From a virus, in the IMG/VR virus record IMGVR_UViG_3300002835_000043, positions 54,302 through 118,301 of that record: a stretch of DNA of 64,000 bases; one strand, given 5' to 3'. Shown here in pieces: positions 32,638-41,529 of this stretch; position 1 is the first letter of the stretch; every line of letters begins with the position of its first letter. Made by a program: the position numbers and the translations under genes. Below the pieces are notes generated by a model. That model had not been told where the DNA came from and searched no databases. It worked only from the letters and a program-made list of their open reading frames with translations.

Positions 32638-35145
32638 ATGGCTTGGAAAGCATATACAGATACACAGGCACTAAAAGAACTAGCAGGACTTCGTGGTGTT
32701 GCACCATCTGTTAGATTTTTAGAAAAAAGACCACAAAGTTCTACTAAAGAAAAAATATATCATGTTAAAACAAATACACCAATATATCTTTGGGGTGTAG
32801 AAATGTTTCAGGGTGGTTATGATTGTGTTACAATAAACAGAATAAATTCCGATGGAACATTAACTCTTTACAAAGATAGTGGTGGTAGTATCGAAAATTT
32901 TATAAATCAAGATAAAAAAGTATATAATTTTAATTTAACTGAATATCCATCATTTGATGATTTTTGGTCTGATCCTTATCTTGTAAATTATATTGCTGGT
33001 GGTGATACAACAAATACTTCAGATGATGAAATTAAAAAAATAGTTAAAAGCAATTTTCATAGATGTTTTGTGTTTCCAAATGAAGGTTATTATAAAATAA
33101 CTTTAGATGAAAGGTTAAATCCACTTACTGGTTCAACGGGATTTGTTGCAAATTATAGTGAATCACAATATGCACCAGTTACAGATGTTGTTTCTAAATC
33201 ATACTTTCCTTGGGTATACTCTGATGATCTTTCTACAGCAAATAAATTTGTTGTAACATCAAAATTTTCCAATTTAAGTTCTCAAGAAAAAACTATAGGA
33301 CACTTCTCACCACCAATTCAAGCAGTTAGAACAGAATATGAATTTAAAAGAGAAATAATTATCAGAGTAATAGATGAAACAAAAGATATAGTTGATGGTA
33401 CTACTTCAATTTCAAGAAGAGTTATTGCTCTTAATCCCGGATTATCGGATAAATTAAAATATAATTTAACACCAGTTTCTGAAGGTAGCGGAACTAAACT
33501 AGGTTCTTTTCATATAAAAGGAAATAATACATTTATTGGTGGCAAAGAATTATTCAATAATGACAACAGAACCCAATATACAAATGGGGCAGGAATTAAT
33601 ACCATTAGACTTATTTATCCATTACCATTTTTAACCGTTGGTTTTGATATTGGTCATACGAATCAGGGAATTCCAATTATTAAAAATACAGATTTAGAAG
33701 ATTTATATTTTGATAACGATATGGAATTTGCTCCAATACAAAAAGAATTGTATGTTGGTAGCCAAGTAAATAATGGTACATTGAGTGGAACTTCAACTGT
33801 AAATGGTGTTACTAATCCATACAATCCATCAAATAATAATAATGATTCTGGATTAAGAAAATTAAAAATTATAAATGCTAGAAATAGTATTATAGAAAAT
33901 TTAAATTTTTTTGGAGCAGATGGTAATCTGACTGCAAGTGAACCTAGATTTCGTGGTCCAAATCCTTGGTGGATTGCAACACACAACTTAACAGAATACA
34001 ATGATAGATATCAAGTAAAATATGCTGCACTGGATTTTTCGGGTTCTATAATAAGAAATTGTGTTTTTGAAGGAGATAGTTTTACTACTATGTCTTTTAG
34101 AAGCGATCAATATGGAATTTATACAAGGTATATATTTGATGGGTGCACATTTGAAAATTGTACATTTAGAAGATGTAATTTTTTAGGGAGTTGTAATGGT
34201 ACTGGTATATTAATTAAAAATTGTAAATTTGAAAAAGCTCAAAAAAATGGCAGTATTAGTGATAGTACTTTTGGTGTATTTCAAGCAGACTCTATGTGCA
34301 TAATGGGTTGTAATTTTGAAGATCTTGGTAGAACATTCTGGATAGAACCATATGGACCTATTTCAAATAATATCTACATTAGATGTACCGATTCAAGAAA
34401 ATCAAGCCAACACACAGCAGGAGAAGGAGCAACAATAGATGCTCCAAATGAAGGTGGTTTTCAATGGGCTGGCGCAAATGGGTTTAACAATACTGACCGA
34501 GTAGATAAACATTTAGTAACTGGAAATATTTTTATATTTAATGAAAGTTCATATTCATCTGGTGCAAATCTTCTTCTAAGTTCTTATAATGCTATAGCAA
34601 AATTAAACTTAAGTGCATTTACAACACATTTTAATGATCCTGGGTGTTATTTAAAACCTCCTCCAAGTTCAAATGGAAATTCCTATAATGTATACATGCA
34701 TAATTATTCATATGGGACTGTCTTAAAAATTACTGATTTGGAGAATACATCAATACATAATAGATTTTTAAATTGTGTTTATCAAGGAGCTCCCGGTGGA
34801 GCAAATAGTTTCGGAAGTTTTATGCATGTAGCAAATACAATTTATGGCAATCCGCCATTGTTTAAAGTTACATCTAACGCCAAAAGTAATTTAGTAAACA
34901 ATTGTTCTATAGTCGATTATTTGGATAAAATACAATATCCAAGACCTTCGTGGTATCCATTAAATGATTCTGGTAATTCTGGTATTTATGGTGACCAAAC
35001 ACCTACAAATAATGGGTTTATATATGCAAATTCAACCACAGGAGAAATGCATAAAAATCTTTCAGACAGTCAAATACAACAAAAACTAGATAATAATGAA
35101 AATATAATTAATAATTTAACTAAAATAGGATTGAGACACATATAA
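32638..35145 (+). CDS. Pentapeptide/beta-helix spike protein B
   Basis: Starting from the ATG at 32638, which has GAGGG eight bases upstream, gives an 835-aa protein and avoids a TTG at 32623 inside the upstream gene. Residues ~14-30 carry L-A-G-L-R-G-V-A-P-S-V-R-F, followed by I-Y-L-W-G-V-E-M as in the flanking paralogues. Pentapeptide steps near residues 495-530 (F-E-N-C-T, F-R-R-C-N) form the beta-helix core, extended by further N-C-x-F rungs. The C-terminal half differs from protein A, suggesting shared scaffolds with different tips. Likely tail spike, located between gp15 and gp16. Confidence 0.7.
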   Translation: MAWKAYTDTQALKELAGLRGVAPSVRFLEKRPQSSTKEKIYHVKTNTPIYLWGVEMFQGGYDCVTINRINSDGTLTLYKDSGGSIENFINQDKKVYNFNLTEYPSFDDFWSDPYLVNYIAGGDTTNTSDDEIKKIVKSNFHRCFVFPNEGYYKITLDERLNPLTGSTGFVANYSESQYAPVTDVVSKSYFPWVYSDDLSTANKFVVTSKFSNLSSQEKTIGHFSPPIQAVRTEYEFKREIIIRVIDETKDIVDGTTSISRRVIALNPGLSDKLKYNLTPVSEGSGTKLGSFHIKGNNTFIGGKELFNNDNRTQYTNGAGINTIRLIYPLPFLTVGFDIGHTNQGIPIIKNTDLEDLYFDNDMEFAPIQKELYVGSQVNNGTLSGTSTVNGVTNPYNPSNNNNDSGLRKLKIINARNSIIENLNFFGADGNLTASEPRFRGPNPWWIATHNLTEYNDRYQVKYAALDFSGSIIRNCVFEGDSFTTMSFRSDQYGIYTRYIFDGCTFENCTFRRCNFLGSCNGTGILIKNCKFEKAQKNGSISDSTFGVFQADSMCIMGCNFEDLGRTFWIEPYGPISNNIYIRCTDSRKSSQHTAGEGATIDAPNEGGFQWAGANGFNNTDRVDKHLVTGNIFIFNESSYSSGANLLLSSYNAIAKLNLSAFTTHFNDPGCYLKPPPSSNGNSYNVYMHNYSYGTVLKITDLENTSIHNRFLNCVYQGAPGGANSFGSFMHVANTIYGNPPLFKVTSNAKSNLVNNCSIVDYLDKIQYPRPSWYPLNDSGNSGIYGDQTPTNNGFIYANSTTGEMHKNLSDSQIQQKLDNNENIINNLTKIGLRHI

Positions 35146-35146
35146 A

Positions 35147-36736
35147 ATGCCAAACAGTTATGTAGATTTAAGTTTTCAATTGGGATTAAGAAAAATGGCT
35201 GGCTTGCGAGGTGTCGCGCCAGCCATTAGGTGGTTTGATTCTTCTATAGGCGAAGAAGTATATGTAGTTGAAAAAAACAAACAAATACATTTATCGGGTT
35301 GTGAAATGACACCATTGGAAGCAGATTGTATTAAGATACAATATAAATCAAATGCTCTGGGTTCATATAACACTGTTAAAAATTATTATCCACAAACATC
35401 ATATACAGTCACAGATACTACAGATGGTGGGGATATACTATATACAAAAATAGTTGGATCACCAACTATGCCAAGAAACAGATATGATTATGAAACCAGT
35501 TATTTTACATATAAAAATGGTACAACAACCGTTGCACAAGAATTTGATACGCAACAAGGAATCAATGGATCAAATCTATTAAGAAATACTTATGCATCTC
35601 AAGACCCAATTGGTATTAACAATTATAATTTCTCTAGATCTATTACATTTAGAGAAACTGGTTATTTTGAAATTACACTAGATGAAGCACAATCTGCTTT
35701 ATATAAAATTACAAATACAAATTCAATTTTAACAAATCCAGATAATCAATCTGATTATAATCTATACAAAACAACAACTAGAGGACCTTGGACACCTGTA
35801 GATCATTCGATATATCCAAATGGTTCATTGTTTAAAAGAAGAATTGTTATCAGATGTGTTGAAAATTTTGATGTATTGAATTCAACAATTATACCTGTAA
35901 ATACAGATAATATAACATCTTCATTATTAGAAAGTGCTTATACACCAAATACTTCAAGAACTATTAATCGAGTAGGTTTAACAATTCAAGGAACAAATTA
36001 TACAGGTTCCACCAATAAATATTTTATAGAAACAAATTCTTTGTCATCACAAACAATGGGAACTGATGATAAAAATATAACAATAAGTTCCGGATCTGCT
36101 TATAAAATATTAAGAAATAAAATTTTTAACAATACAATATTTAATGGTTCTGGTGATTTTGTTAAAGTGGAGGTTATTGCTGGAGTTACCACTACTGTTG
36201 ATATGCGTAATTCTACTTTTATAAATTGTAAATTTAGGGGTATAACATTTGGCACAAAAAATTTTAAACAATTAATGCTGGATGGGAGTAGATTTTTTAA
36301 TTGCGAGTTTATAAATTGTAAATTTTATATTAGACCACAAAATATTATATTTAATAATTGTTATTTTAATAATCACGGAGATCTTTCTGGTTTATTTTTC
36401 TTTAATGGGTCTGATGGAAATGTGTTTATAGATTGTAGAATGAAAAATATAACCCAACCATTTTATTTTGATAATTCAAATAGTAAAAACAATATTAATA
36501 ATTTGATTTATAAAGTTTATTGCTACAATAGTATCAATATTTCAAATAAATGTTCATTTATTAAAGTAATAGGCAATACTGCTGGCACTATTGGAGTATT
36601 TACTGGTAATGTAGTAATATTAAATTATATTTCCCGTTCAATTGGTGATGTTATCAATATTGAATCTTCTGCAAGTCTTAATCTTTTTGCAATGAATTAT
36701 TTTGAATCAAGTGGATCTGTTAAACTCGGAAAATAA
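35147..36736 (+). CDS. Pentapeptide/beta-helix spike protein C (short paralogue)
   Basis: This 529-aa protein is the third paralogue. It has the shared N-terminus M-A-G-L-R-G-V-A-P-A-I-R-W (residues ~17-29), an I-H-L-S-G-C-E-M strand, the I-T-F-R-E-T-G-Y-F-E-I-T-L-D-E strand that aligns with proteins A and B, and a pentapeptide run near residues 355-400 (F-I-N-C-K, F-R-G-I-T, F-F-N-C-E, F-I-N-C-K). It ends soon after the helix and lacks the ~300-residue C-terminal regions of A and B. It is either a naturally short spike or a copy that lost its tip. ATG two bases after gene B; last gene before the terminase block. Confidence 0.7.
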   Translation: MPNSYVDLSFQLGLRKMAGLRGVAPAIRWFDSSIGEEVYVVEKNKQIHLSGCEMTPLEADCIKIQYKSNALGSYNTVKNYYPQTSYTVTDTTDGGDILYTKIVGSPTMPRNRYDYETSYFTYKNGTTTVAQEFDTQQGINGSNLLRNTYASQDPIGINNYNFSRSITFRETGYFEITLDEAQSALYKITNTNSILTNPDNQSDYNLYKTTTRGPWTPVDHSIYPNGSLFKRRIVIRCVENFDVLNSTIIPVNTDNITSSLLESAYTPNTSRTINRVGLTIQGTNYTGSTNKYFIETNSLSSQTMGTDDKNITISSGSAYKILRNKIFNNTIFNGSGDFVKVEVIAGVTTTVDMRNSTFINCKFRGITFGTKNFKQLMLDGSRFFNCEFINCKFYIRPQNIIFNNCYFNNHGDLSGLFFFNGSDGNVFIDCRMKNITQPFYFDNSNSKNNINNLIYKVYCYNSINISNKCSFIKVIGNTAGTIGVFTGNVVILNYISRSIGDVINIESSASLNLFAMNYFESSGSVKLGK

Positions 36737-36742
36737 ATTTAC

Positions 36743-36753
36743 TATAATAAATA
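36743..36753 (+). promoter_or_regulatory. Candidate promoter upstream of gp16
   Basis: TATAATAAATA in the 32-base gap before gp16 resembles both a sigma70 -10 (TATAAT) and a loose late-promoter box. It would restart transcription of the terminase genes after the fibre cassette. No convincing -35 is visible. Confidence 0.35.
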
Positions 36754-36768
36754 ATTTAAAGGTATATT

Positions 36769-37224
36769 ATGGAAGATAAAAAAAGTATTGACAATAAATT
36801 AGAAGATGCTTTTAATTTGCCCAAATCTGTTGGTGAAATAGTAGAGCAAGAACCAGTTATTCTTACATCAATAAATAAAAACGATGTAGCATCTGAAGAT
36901 TTTCAAGCAGTTCGGTCAAATCTTTATGATATTATTGAAAAGGGAAATAAAGCAATTGAAGGAATTCTTCATGTTGCTTCCGAGGGAGATTCCCCAAGAG
37001 CATATGAAGTTGTATCTCAACTTATCAAAAGTGTAGCAGATGCAAACAAAGATCTTCTTCAATTACACAAACAATTAAAAGAAATTAGACAAGATACTCC
37101 TGCTTCTACACAATCTGCACAAAACATTACAAATCAATCTATATTTGTAGGAAGCACAAATGAATTGCAGAAACTGCTAAGAGGTAAGATGCAGGAGATA
37201 AAGCAAATAGAATCTAATCCATGA
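36769..37224 (+). CDS. 16: Small terminase subunit gp16
   Basis: At 151 aa (T4 gp16 is 164 aa), it is predicted almost entirely helical with a central coiled coil (I-E-K-G-N-K-A-I-E-G-I-L, then A-Y-E-V-V-S-Q-L-I-K-S-V-A-D-A-N-K-D-L-L), as in T4 gp16, whose coiled-coil segments oligomerise the ring that regulates packaging. The C-terminus, with F-V-G-S-T-N-E-L-Q-K-L-L, is a conserved marine T4-like feature. It overlaps gp17 by ATGA. An AAAGG ribosome-binding site lies upstream. Assignment is supported by the immediate gp17 neighbour. Confidence 0.88.
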   Translation: MEDKKSIDNKLEDAFNLPKSVGEIVEQEPVILTSINKNDVASEDFQAVRSNLYDIIEKGNKAIEGILHVASEGDSPRAYEVVSQLIKSVADANKDLLQLHKQLKEIRQDTPASTQSAQNITNQSIFVGSTNELQKLLRGKMQEIKQIESNP

Positions 37225-38894
37225 TTGGTGATAAGAACTCATATCTCGGTAATCCAAATCTCAAGAAGACAAATGTTCCTGTCAACTTTACTCAAGATCA
37301 AGTTGAGGAATATTTAAAGTGTTCTGAAGATCCTGTTTATTTCATGAAAAATTATATTAAGATTGTCAATCTTGATAAGGGATTGATGACCTTCTCGATG
37401 TATCCATTTCAAGAAAAACTAGTAAATCTTATTCGTGACAATAGATTCGTTATTGCAAAGATGCCTCGTCAGTGTGGTAAGTCAACTACCATCATTGCAG
37501 ATATTCTACACCATGCACTGTTTAATCCAAATCAAACCATAGCAATTCTTGCAAATAAAGAAAAACTTGCAAAGGGTCATATGGATCGTTTAAAGACTGC
37601 TTATGAAAACCTACCAAAATGGCTGCAGCAGGGTGTTAAAGAATGGAATAAGCATTCTATCGAATTGGAAAATGGATCAAAAGTCATTTCGTCCGCAACA
37701 TCTGCATCTGCTATCCGTGGTGGATCTTTTAATTATATTCTGTTGGATGAGTTCGCCCATGTCCCTGAAAATATAGCAAACGATTTCTATAGTTCAGTAT
37801 ATCCAACAATCACATCCGGTAAAACTTCCAAAATGGTTGTAATTTCTACACCTAATGGATTGAATTTATATTATAAACTATGGATTGAAGCAATAGAAGG
37901 AAGAAACAGTTTCAAGCATATAGATGTTCACTGGTCAGATGTTCCCGGTCGTGATGAGGAATGGTATCAAAGAGAAATCAAAAACTTAGGTGAAGAACGA
38001 TTCCGCACAGAGCACGAATGTGATTTCATTGGTAGTACCAACACTCTTATCTCTGCAGATAAACTCAGAACAATGGTTTATAAGACTCCAATCCACACTA
38101 CCCCAGACGGATTGAAGGTTTATGAAAAACCAGTAGTAGATTCTAAAAATCCTGCAAATAATCACACCTACATTTTAACAGTTGATACTGCTAGAGGTAC
38201 TGGAAACGATTACCATGCATTCACAGTTGTTGATATAACCAAGACACCTTATAAGATAGCAGCCACTTTTAAAAATAACGAGATGTCTCCTTTGGTATAC
38301 CCAAATGCAATATACCCAATTGCCAAACAATATAATGATGCTTACATATTAGTTGAAATAAATGACATTGGTGGTCAGGTGGCTGATTTATTACATAATG
38401 AACTGGAATATGATAATTTGTTAATGTCTAGTATTCGTGGTAGAAAGGGTCAGACTCTTGATGGTGGGTTCGGAGGAAGTAGTCAAACCCAATTAGGACT
38501 CCGCACTACGAAGGCGGTAAAGCGTCTAGGATGCTCCGTGTTGAAGTCTCTGATCGAATCCAATAAACTACTCATTGCCGATTACGACATCATACAGGAA
38601 CTTGTTTCCTTTATTTCAAAAAATAATTCCTTTGAAGCCGATACTGGTCATAATGACGACTTGGTTATGTGTATGGTTCTCTTTGGTTGGTTGACGACTC
38701 AAAGTTATTTTAAAGATATGACAAATATGGATATCAGAAAAACCGTGTTTGATGAAAAATTAAAACAATTAGAAGAAGAAATGACACCGTTCGGTGTAAT
38801 TGATGATGGTATTCAAATGAATGGTGATGAAATAGACTCATCTGGAACCGTCTGGAGTGATGCCGAAAATAGAAATAATGATTTTTATACATAA
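37221..38894 (+). CDS. 17: Large terminase subunit gp17 (packaging ATPase-nuclease)
   Basis: At 557 aa (T4 gp17 is 610 aa), the ATPase domain has Walker A M-P-R-Q-C-G-K-S-T at residues ~80-88 and Walker B Y-I-L-L-D-E-F-A-H near residues 171-180, with the coupling V-I-S-T-P-N-G segment ~35 residues later. The C-terminal nuclease has the acidic residue in V-D-T-A-R-G near residue 321 and the H-N-D-D motif near residue 476. It cuts concatemers and drives DNA into the prohead through the portal. The ATG overlaps the gp16 stop, and the C-terminus is acidic. Confidence 0.97.
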   Translation: MIGDKNSYLGNPNLKKTNVPVNFTQDQVEEYLKCSEDPVYFMKNYIKIVNLDKGLMTFSMYPFQEKLVNLIRDNRFVIAKMPRQCGKSTTIIADILHHALFNPNQTIAILANKEKLAKGHMDRLKTAYENLPKWLQQGVKEWNKHSIELENGSKVISSATSASAIRGGSFNYILLDEFAHVPENIANDFYSSVYPTITSGKTSKMVVISTPNGLNLYYKLWIEAIEGRNSFKHIDVHWSDVPGRDEEWYQREIKNLGEERFRTEHECDFIGSTNTLISADKLRTMVYKTPIHTTPDGLKVYEKPVVDSKNPANNHTYILTVDTARGTGNDYHAFTVVDITKTPYKIAATFKNNEMSPLVYPNAIYPIAKQYNDAYILVEINDIGGQVADLLHNELEYDNLLMSSIRGRKGQTLDGGFGGSSQTQLGLRTTKAVKRLGCSVLKSLIESNKLLIADYDIIQELVSFISKNNSFEADTGHNDDLVMCMVLFGWLTTQSYFKDMTNMDIRKTVFDEKLKQLEEEMTPFGVIDDGIQMNGDEIDSSGTVWSDAENRNNDFYT

Positions 38895-38928
38895 CCTTAG
38901 ACCAAAATAGGCGAATAAGGAGAGAAAA

Positions 38929-40677
38929 ATGGCATTCCAATTAAGTCCCGGTGTAGAAATTAGAGAATTTGATCTTACTTCAGTAATTCCTGCCATTGCA
39001 ACCACCCCTGCAGGTTATGCTGGCTTTTTTCAATGGGGTCCAGCAGATTCTAGAGTATTAATTGAAACAGAAAAACAATTAACAGATGTTTTTGGCAAAC
39101 CAAATTCAGATGCAACATATGCAGTTGATTGGTATGTTGCTTCAAACTTCTTATCATATGGTGGTGCTCTCCAAGTTGTAAGAGCTGTTGGTACTGGTGA
39201 TGACAATGCAACTGACAGTTCAGATACAGATGGTATTCAAATAAAGAGCAGAGAAGATTTTGAAAAACAATTTGCAAACGCAAATACCACATATAGTGGT
39301 TATGGATTCTACTGGGCAGCAAAGTATCCTGGCGAATTGGGAAATAGTCTAAAGGTAGTAGTAATCGATGGTATTGATCCTGATACAAATGGTACAGGTG
39401 AATGGGAAACATACACAGATGTTTATGGTATCCCAGGCACATCAGATTACGCTTCAAATATCAACGCTAATGCAAAAGATGAAATTACTGTTTTGGTCAT
39501 TGATGAAGACGGTAAGTGGACTGGTACAAAAGGTACAGTTCTAGAACAATTCGTCAAAATATCTAAAGCAACCGACGCTCGCTCAGGTGACGGTAATACA
39601 ATCTTCTGGAGAAATGTAATTAATAATCGTTCTAAGTATGTTTGGGTAGGTAACGAGCCAGCATCTTACAGAACTCAAGCAAACACACAAGATTGGGATA
39701 ATGCCGTTTCATCATCACTAGCATTTAAAACTCTTTCAACAGTCAAGTCATATTCATTAAATGGTGGTTCTTTAACACCAAGCTCAACTTTAGATGAGGC
39801 TGATAAAGTTGCAGCATTCGAGCAACAATTTTCAAATTCAGAAGATGTTGATGTATCACTCTTGATTGCAGGTAATATGACTGCATCAAATGCTAAGTCG
39901 GTAATCAATATTGCAGCAAATCGTCAAGATTGCATCGCATTCGTATCACCAAAGGCTTTGGATGTTCTAAATGCAACATTAACATCAGATGACGCAACAT
40001 TCACTGTACTGAACAATTATAGAACAACATTAGGTTCGTCATCCTACGGTGTAATGGATGGTAATGCTAAGTATCAATATGATCGTTATAACGATAAGTA
40101 CTTATATATTCCTCTCTGTGGTGACACTGCAGGTTGCTGTGTAAGAACAGATAACACAAGAGAGCCTTGGTTCTCACCAGCAGGATATGATCGTGGTCGT
40201 ATCAATAACATAGTAAAGTTGGTATGGAACCCATCAAAAACTTACAGAGATAAGTTATATAAGAACAACATTAACCCAATAGTATCTTTCCAAGGATCTG
40301 GTGCAATTCTCTTCGGTGATAAGACTCTACAAACCAAACCAAGTGCATTTGATAGAATCAATGTTCGTAGACTCTTCAATGTTCTAGAGAAGACAATTGC
40401 TACAGCAGCTAAGTTCCAACTCTTTGAATTCAACGATGCATTCACAAGAGCACAATTTAGACAATTAGTTGAGCCTTTCCTTCGTGAAGTTCAAGGTAAG
40501 CGTGGTGTAAGTTCATATGCAGTAGTGTGTGATGAATCTAATAATCCAGCAAGTGTAATCGATCAAAATCAATTCGTTGCTGATATCTTTGTTGCACCAG
40601 CAAGAAGTATCAACTTCATCCGTCTAAACTTTGTTGCTACCCCAACAGGTGTAACCTTCGCAGAATTCGGTGGATAA
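38929..40677 (+). CDS. 18: Tail sheath protein gp18
   Basis: At 582 aa (T4 gp18 is 659 aa), the N-terminus FQLSPGVEIREFDLT followed by A-G-Y-A-G-F-F-Q-W-G-P-A is the sheath hallmark, and the conserved C-terminal assembly domain contains the I-N-V-R-R-L-F-N-V-L-E-K and F-R-Q-L-V-E-P-F-L-R blocks. It polymerises round the gp19 tube and contracts during infection. A strong AAGGAGAG ribosome-binding site lies five bases before the ATG. Codon use shows more C-ending codons than the fibre genes, fitting high expression. Confidence 0.96.
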   Translation: MAFQLSPGVEIREFDLTSVIPAIATTPAGYAGFFQWGPADSRVLIETEKQLTDVFGKPNSDATYAVDWYVASNFLSYGGALQVVRAVGTGDDNATDSSDTDGIQIKSREDFEKQFANANTTYSGYGFYWAAKYPGELGNSLKVVVIDGIDPDTNGTGEWETYTDVYGIPGTSDYASNINANAKDEITVLVIDEDGKWTGTKGTVLEQFVKISKATDARSGDGNTIFWRNVINNRSKYVWVGNEPASYRTQANTQDWDNAVSSSLAFKTLSTVKSYSLNGGSLTPSSTLDEADKVAAFEQQFSNSEDVDVSLLIAGNMTASNAKSVINIAANRQDCIAFVSPKALDVLNATLTSDDATFTVLNNYRTTLGSSSYGVMDGNAKYQYDRYNDKYLYIPLCGDTAGCCVRTDNTREPWFSPAGYDRGRINNIVKLVWNPSKTYRDKLYKNNINPIVSFQGSGAILFGDKTLQTKPSAFDRINVRRLFNVLEKTIATAAKFQLFEFNDAFTRAQFRQLVEPFLREVQGKRGVSSYAVVCDESNNPASVIDQNQFVADIFVAPARSINFIRLNFVATPTGVTFAEFGG

Positions 40678-40690
40678 TTTAAAAAAAGAG

Positions 40691-40698
40691 TATAAATA
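40691..40698 (+). promoter_or_regulatory. T4-type late promoter for gp19 (TATAAATA)
   Basis: An exact TATAAATA lies in the 46-base gap between gp18 and gp19, 25 bases upstream of the gp19 ATG. A strong AAGGAG (40711-40716) follows, so the predicted transcript has a short standard leader. Confidence 0.75.
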
Positions 40699-40723
40699 AA
40701 GAGGAAAATCAAGGAGCAAATAA

Positions 40724-41494
40724 ATGGCAGACTCATCAATTAATTCATTCATGTCAGCCTTCGACGGCGGTTCAAGACCAAATTTGTACTCTGTAACTAT
40801 GACAAGTCCACAGATTGGTGCTTTACCACAATTACAATTCTTCTGCAAAGCAGCAACATTACCTTCATCAATTCTTGGTGAAGTAAATGTTCCATACTTA
40901 GGTCGTATGGCAAAGTATCCAGGAGATCGTCAATTCGAAGATTGGACAATCGATGTTATCAACGATCAAGGAATGTCACTAAGAAATGCATTTGAATATT
41001 GGAACGAATTATTTAATTCATATGCAGGTAATGCTACAGCATATCCAAATCCAAGAGCAGCATTTGGTTCTGCTACAGTAGCACAATTATCAAGAAATTA
41101 CCAAGTAGTTAAGTGGTATCAATTCTTCGATGTTTGGCCAGAAAACATTGCATCTGTCCAATTAGGATATGATCAAAACGATACAGTATCTGATTTCCAA
41201 GTAACTTTCAAATATTCATATTTCATCACAAGTTCATCACCATTCCAAGTAAATGGAGTTGGCTTACCAGGCGCAATCGGACCAGGTGCAATAGCAGGTG
41301 CTGGTGCAGCAGGATTCGGTATCCCAGGATTTGCTGGCGGTGGATTTGGTGGTGGTTACGGCACAGGAGCAGGTGTAGCAGTTGGCTCAGGTGGCGCAGG
41401 TGTAGCAGTGGGTGCAGGTGGTGGCAAGAACTCCACAGCATTCGGTATAAATACTGGAAACTTCAGCTTTGGTATCGGTACAAGCCGTAGCTGA
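40724..41494 (+). CDS. 19: Tail tube protein gp19 with Gly/Ala-rich C-terminal extension
   Basis: Residues 1-175 match gp19 (T4 gp19 is 163 aa): R-P-N-L-Y-S-V-T-M near residue 20, the F-F-C-K-A-A-T-L-P block, the D-W-T-I-D-V-I-N strand and the closing D-F-Q-V-T-F-K-Y-S-Y-F. The protein continues to 256 aa with an ~80-residue tail rich in Gly, Ala and Val and containing repeats such as G-A-G-V-A-V-G. gp19 stacks as hexamers to form the DNA conduit, so an added tail on every subunit is unusual; it could line the lumen or lie between tube and sheath. Preceded by its own TATAAATA and AAGGAG. Confidence 0.93.
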   Translation: MADSSINSFMSAFDGGSRPNLYSVTMTSPQIGALPQLQFFCKAATLPSSILGEVNVPYLGRMAKYPGDRQFEDWTIDVINDQGMSLRNAFEYWNELFNSYAGNATAYPNPRAAFGSATVAQLSRNYQVVKWYQFFDVWPENIASVQLGYDQNDTVSDFQVTFKYSYFITSSSPFQVNGVGLPGAIGPGAIAGAGAAGFGIPGFAGGGFGGGYGTGAGVAVGSGGAGVAVGAGGGKNSTAFGINTGNFSFGIGTSRS

Positions 41495-41509
41495 AATTAA
41501 TCAGTACTT

Positions 41510-41517
41510 TATAAAAA
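41510..41517 (+). promoter_or_regulatory. Degenerate late-promoter-like box before gp20
   Basis: TATAAAAA lies 12 bases before the portal gene, overlapping the AAGGA ribosome-binding site region. It differs from the late consensus at one position, but AT richness makes chance matches common. Confidence 0.3.
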
Positions 41518-41529
41518 AGGATCTTTATT

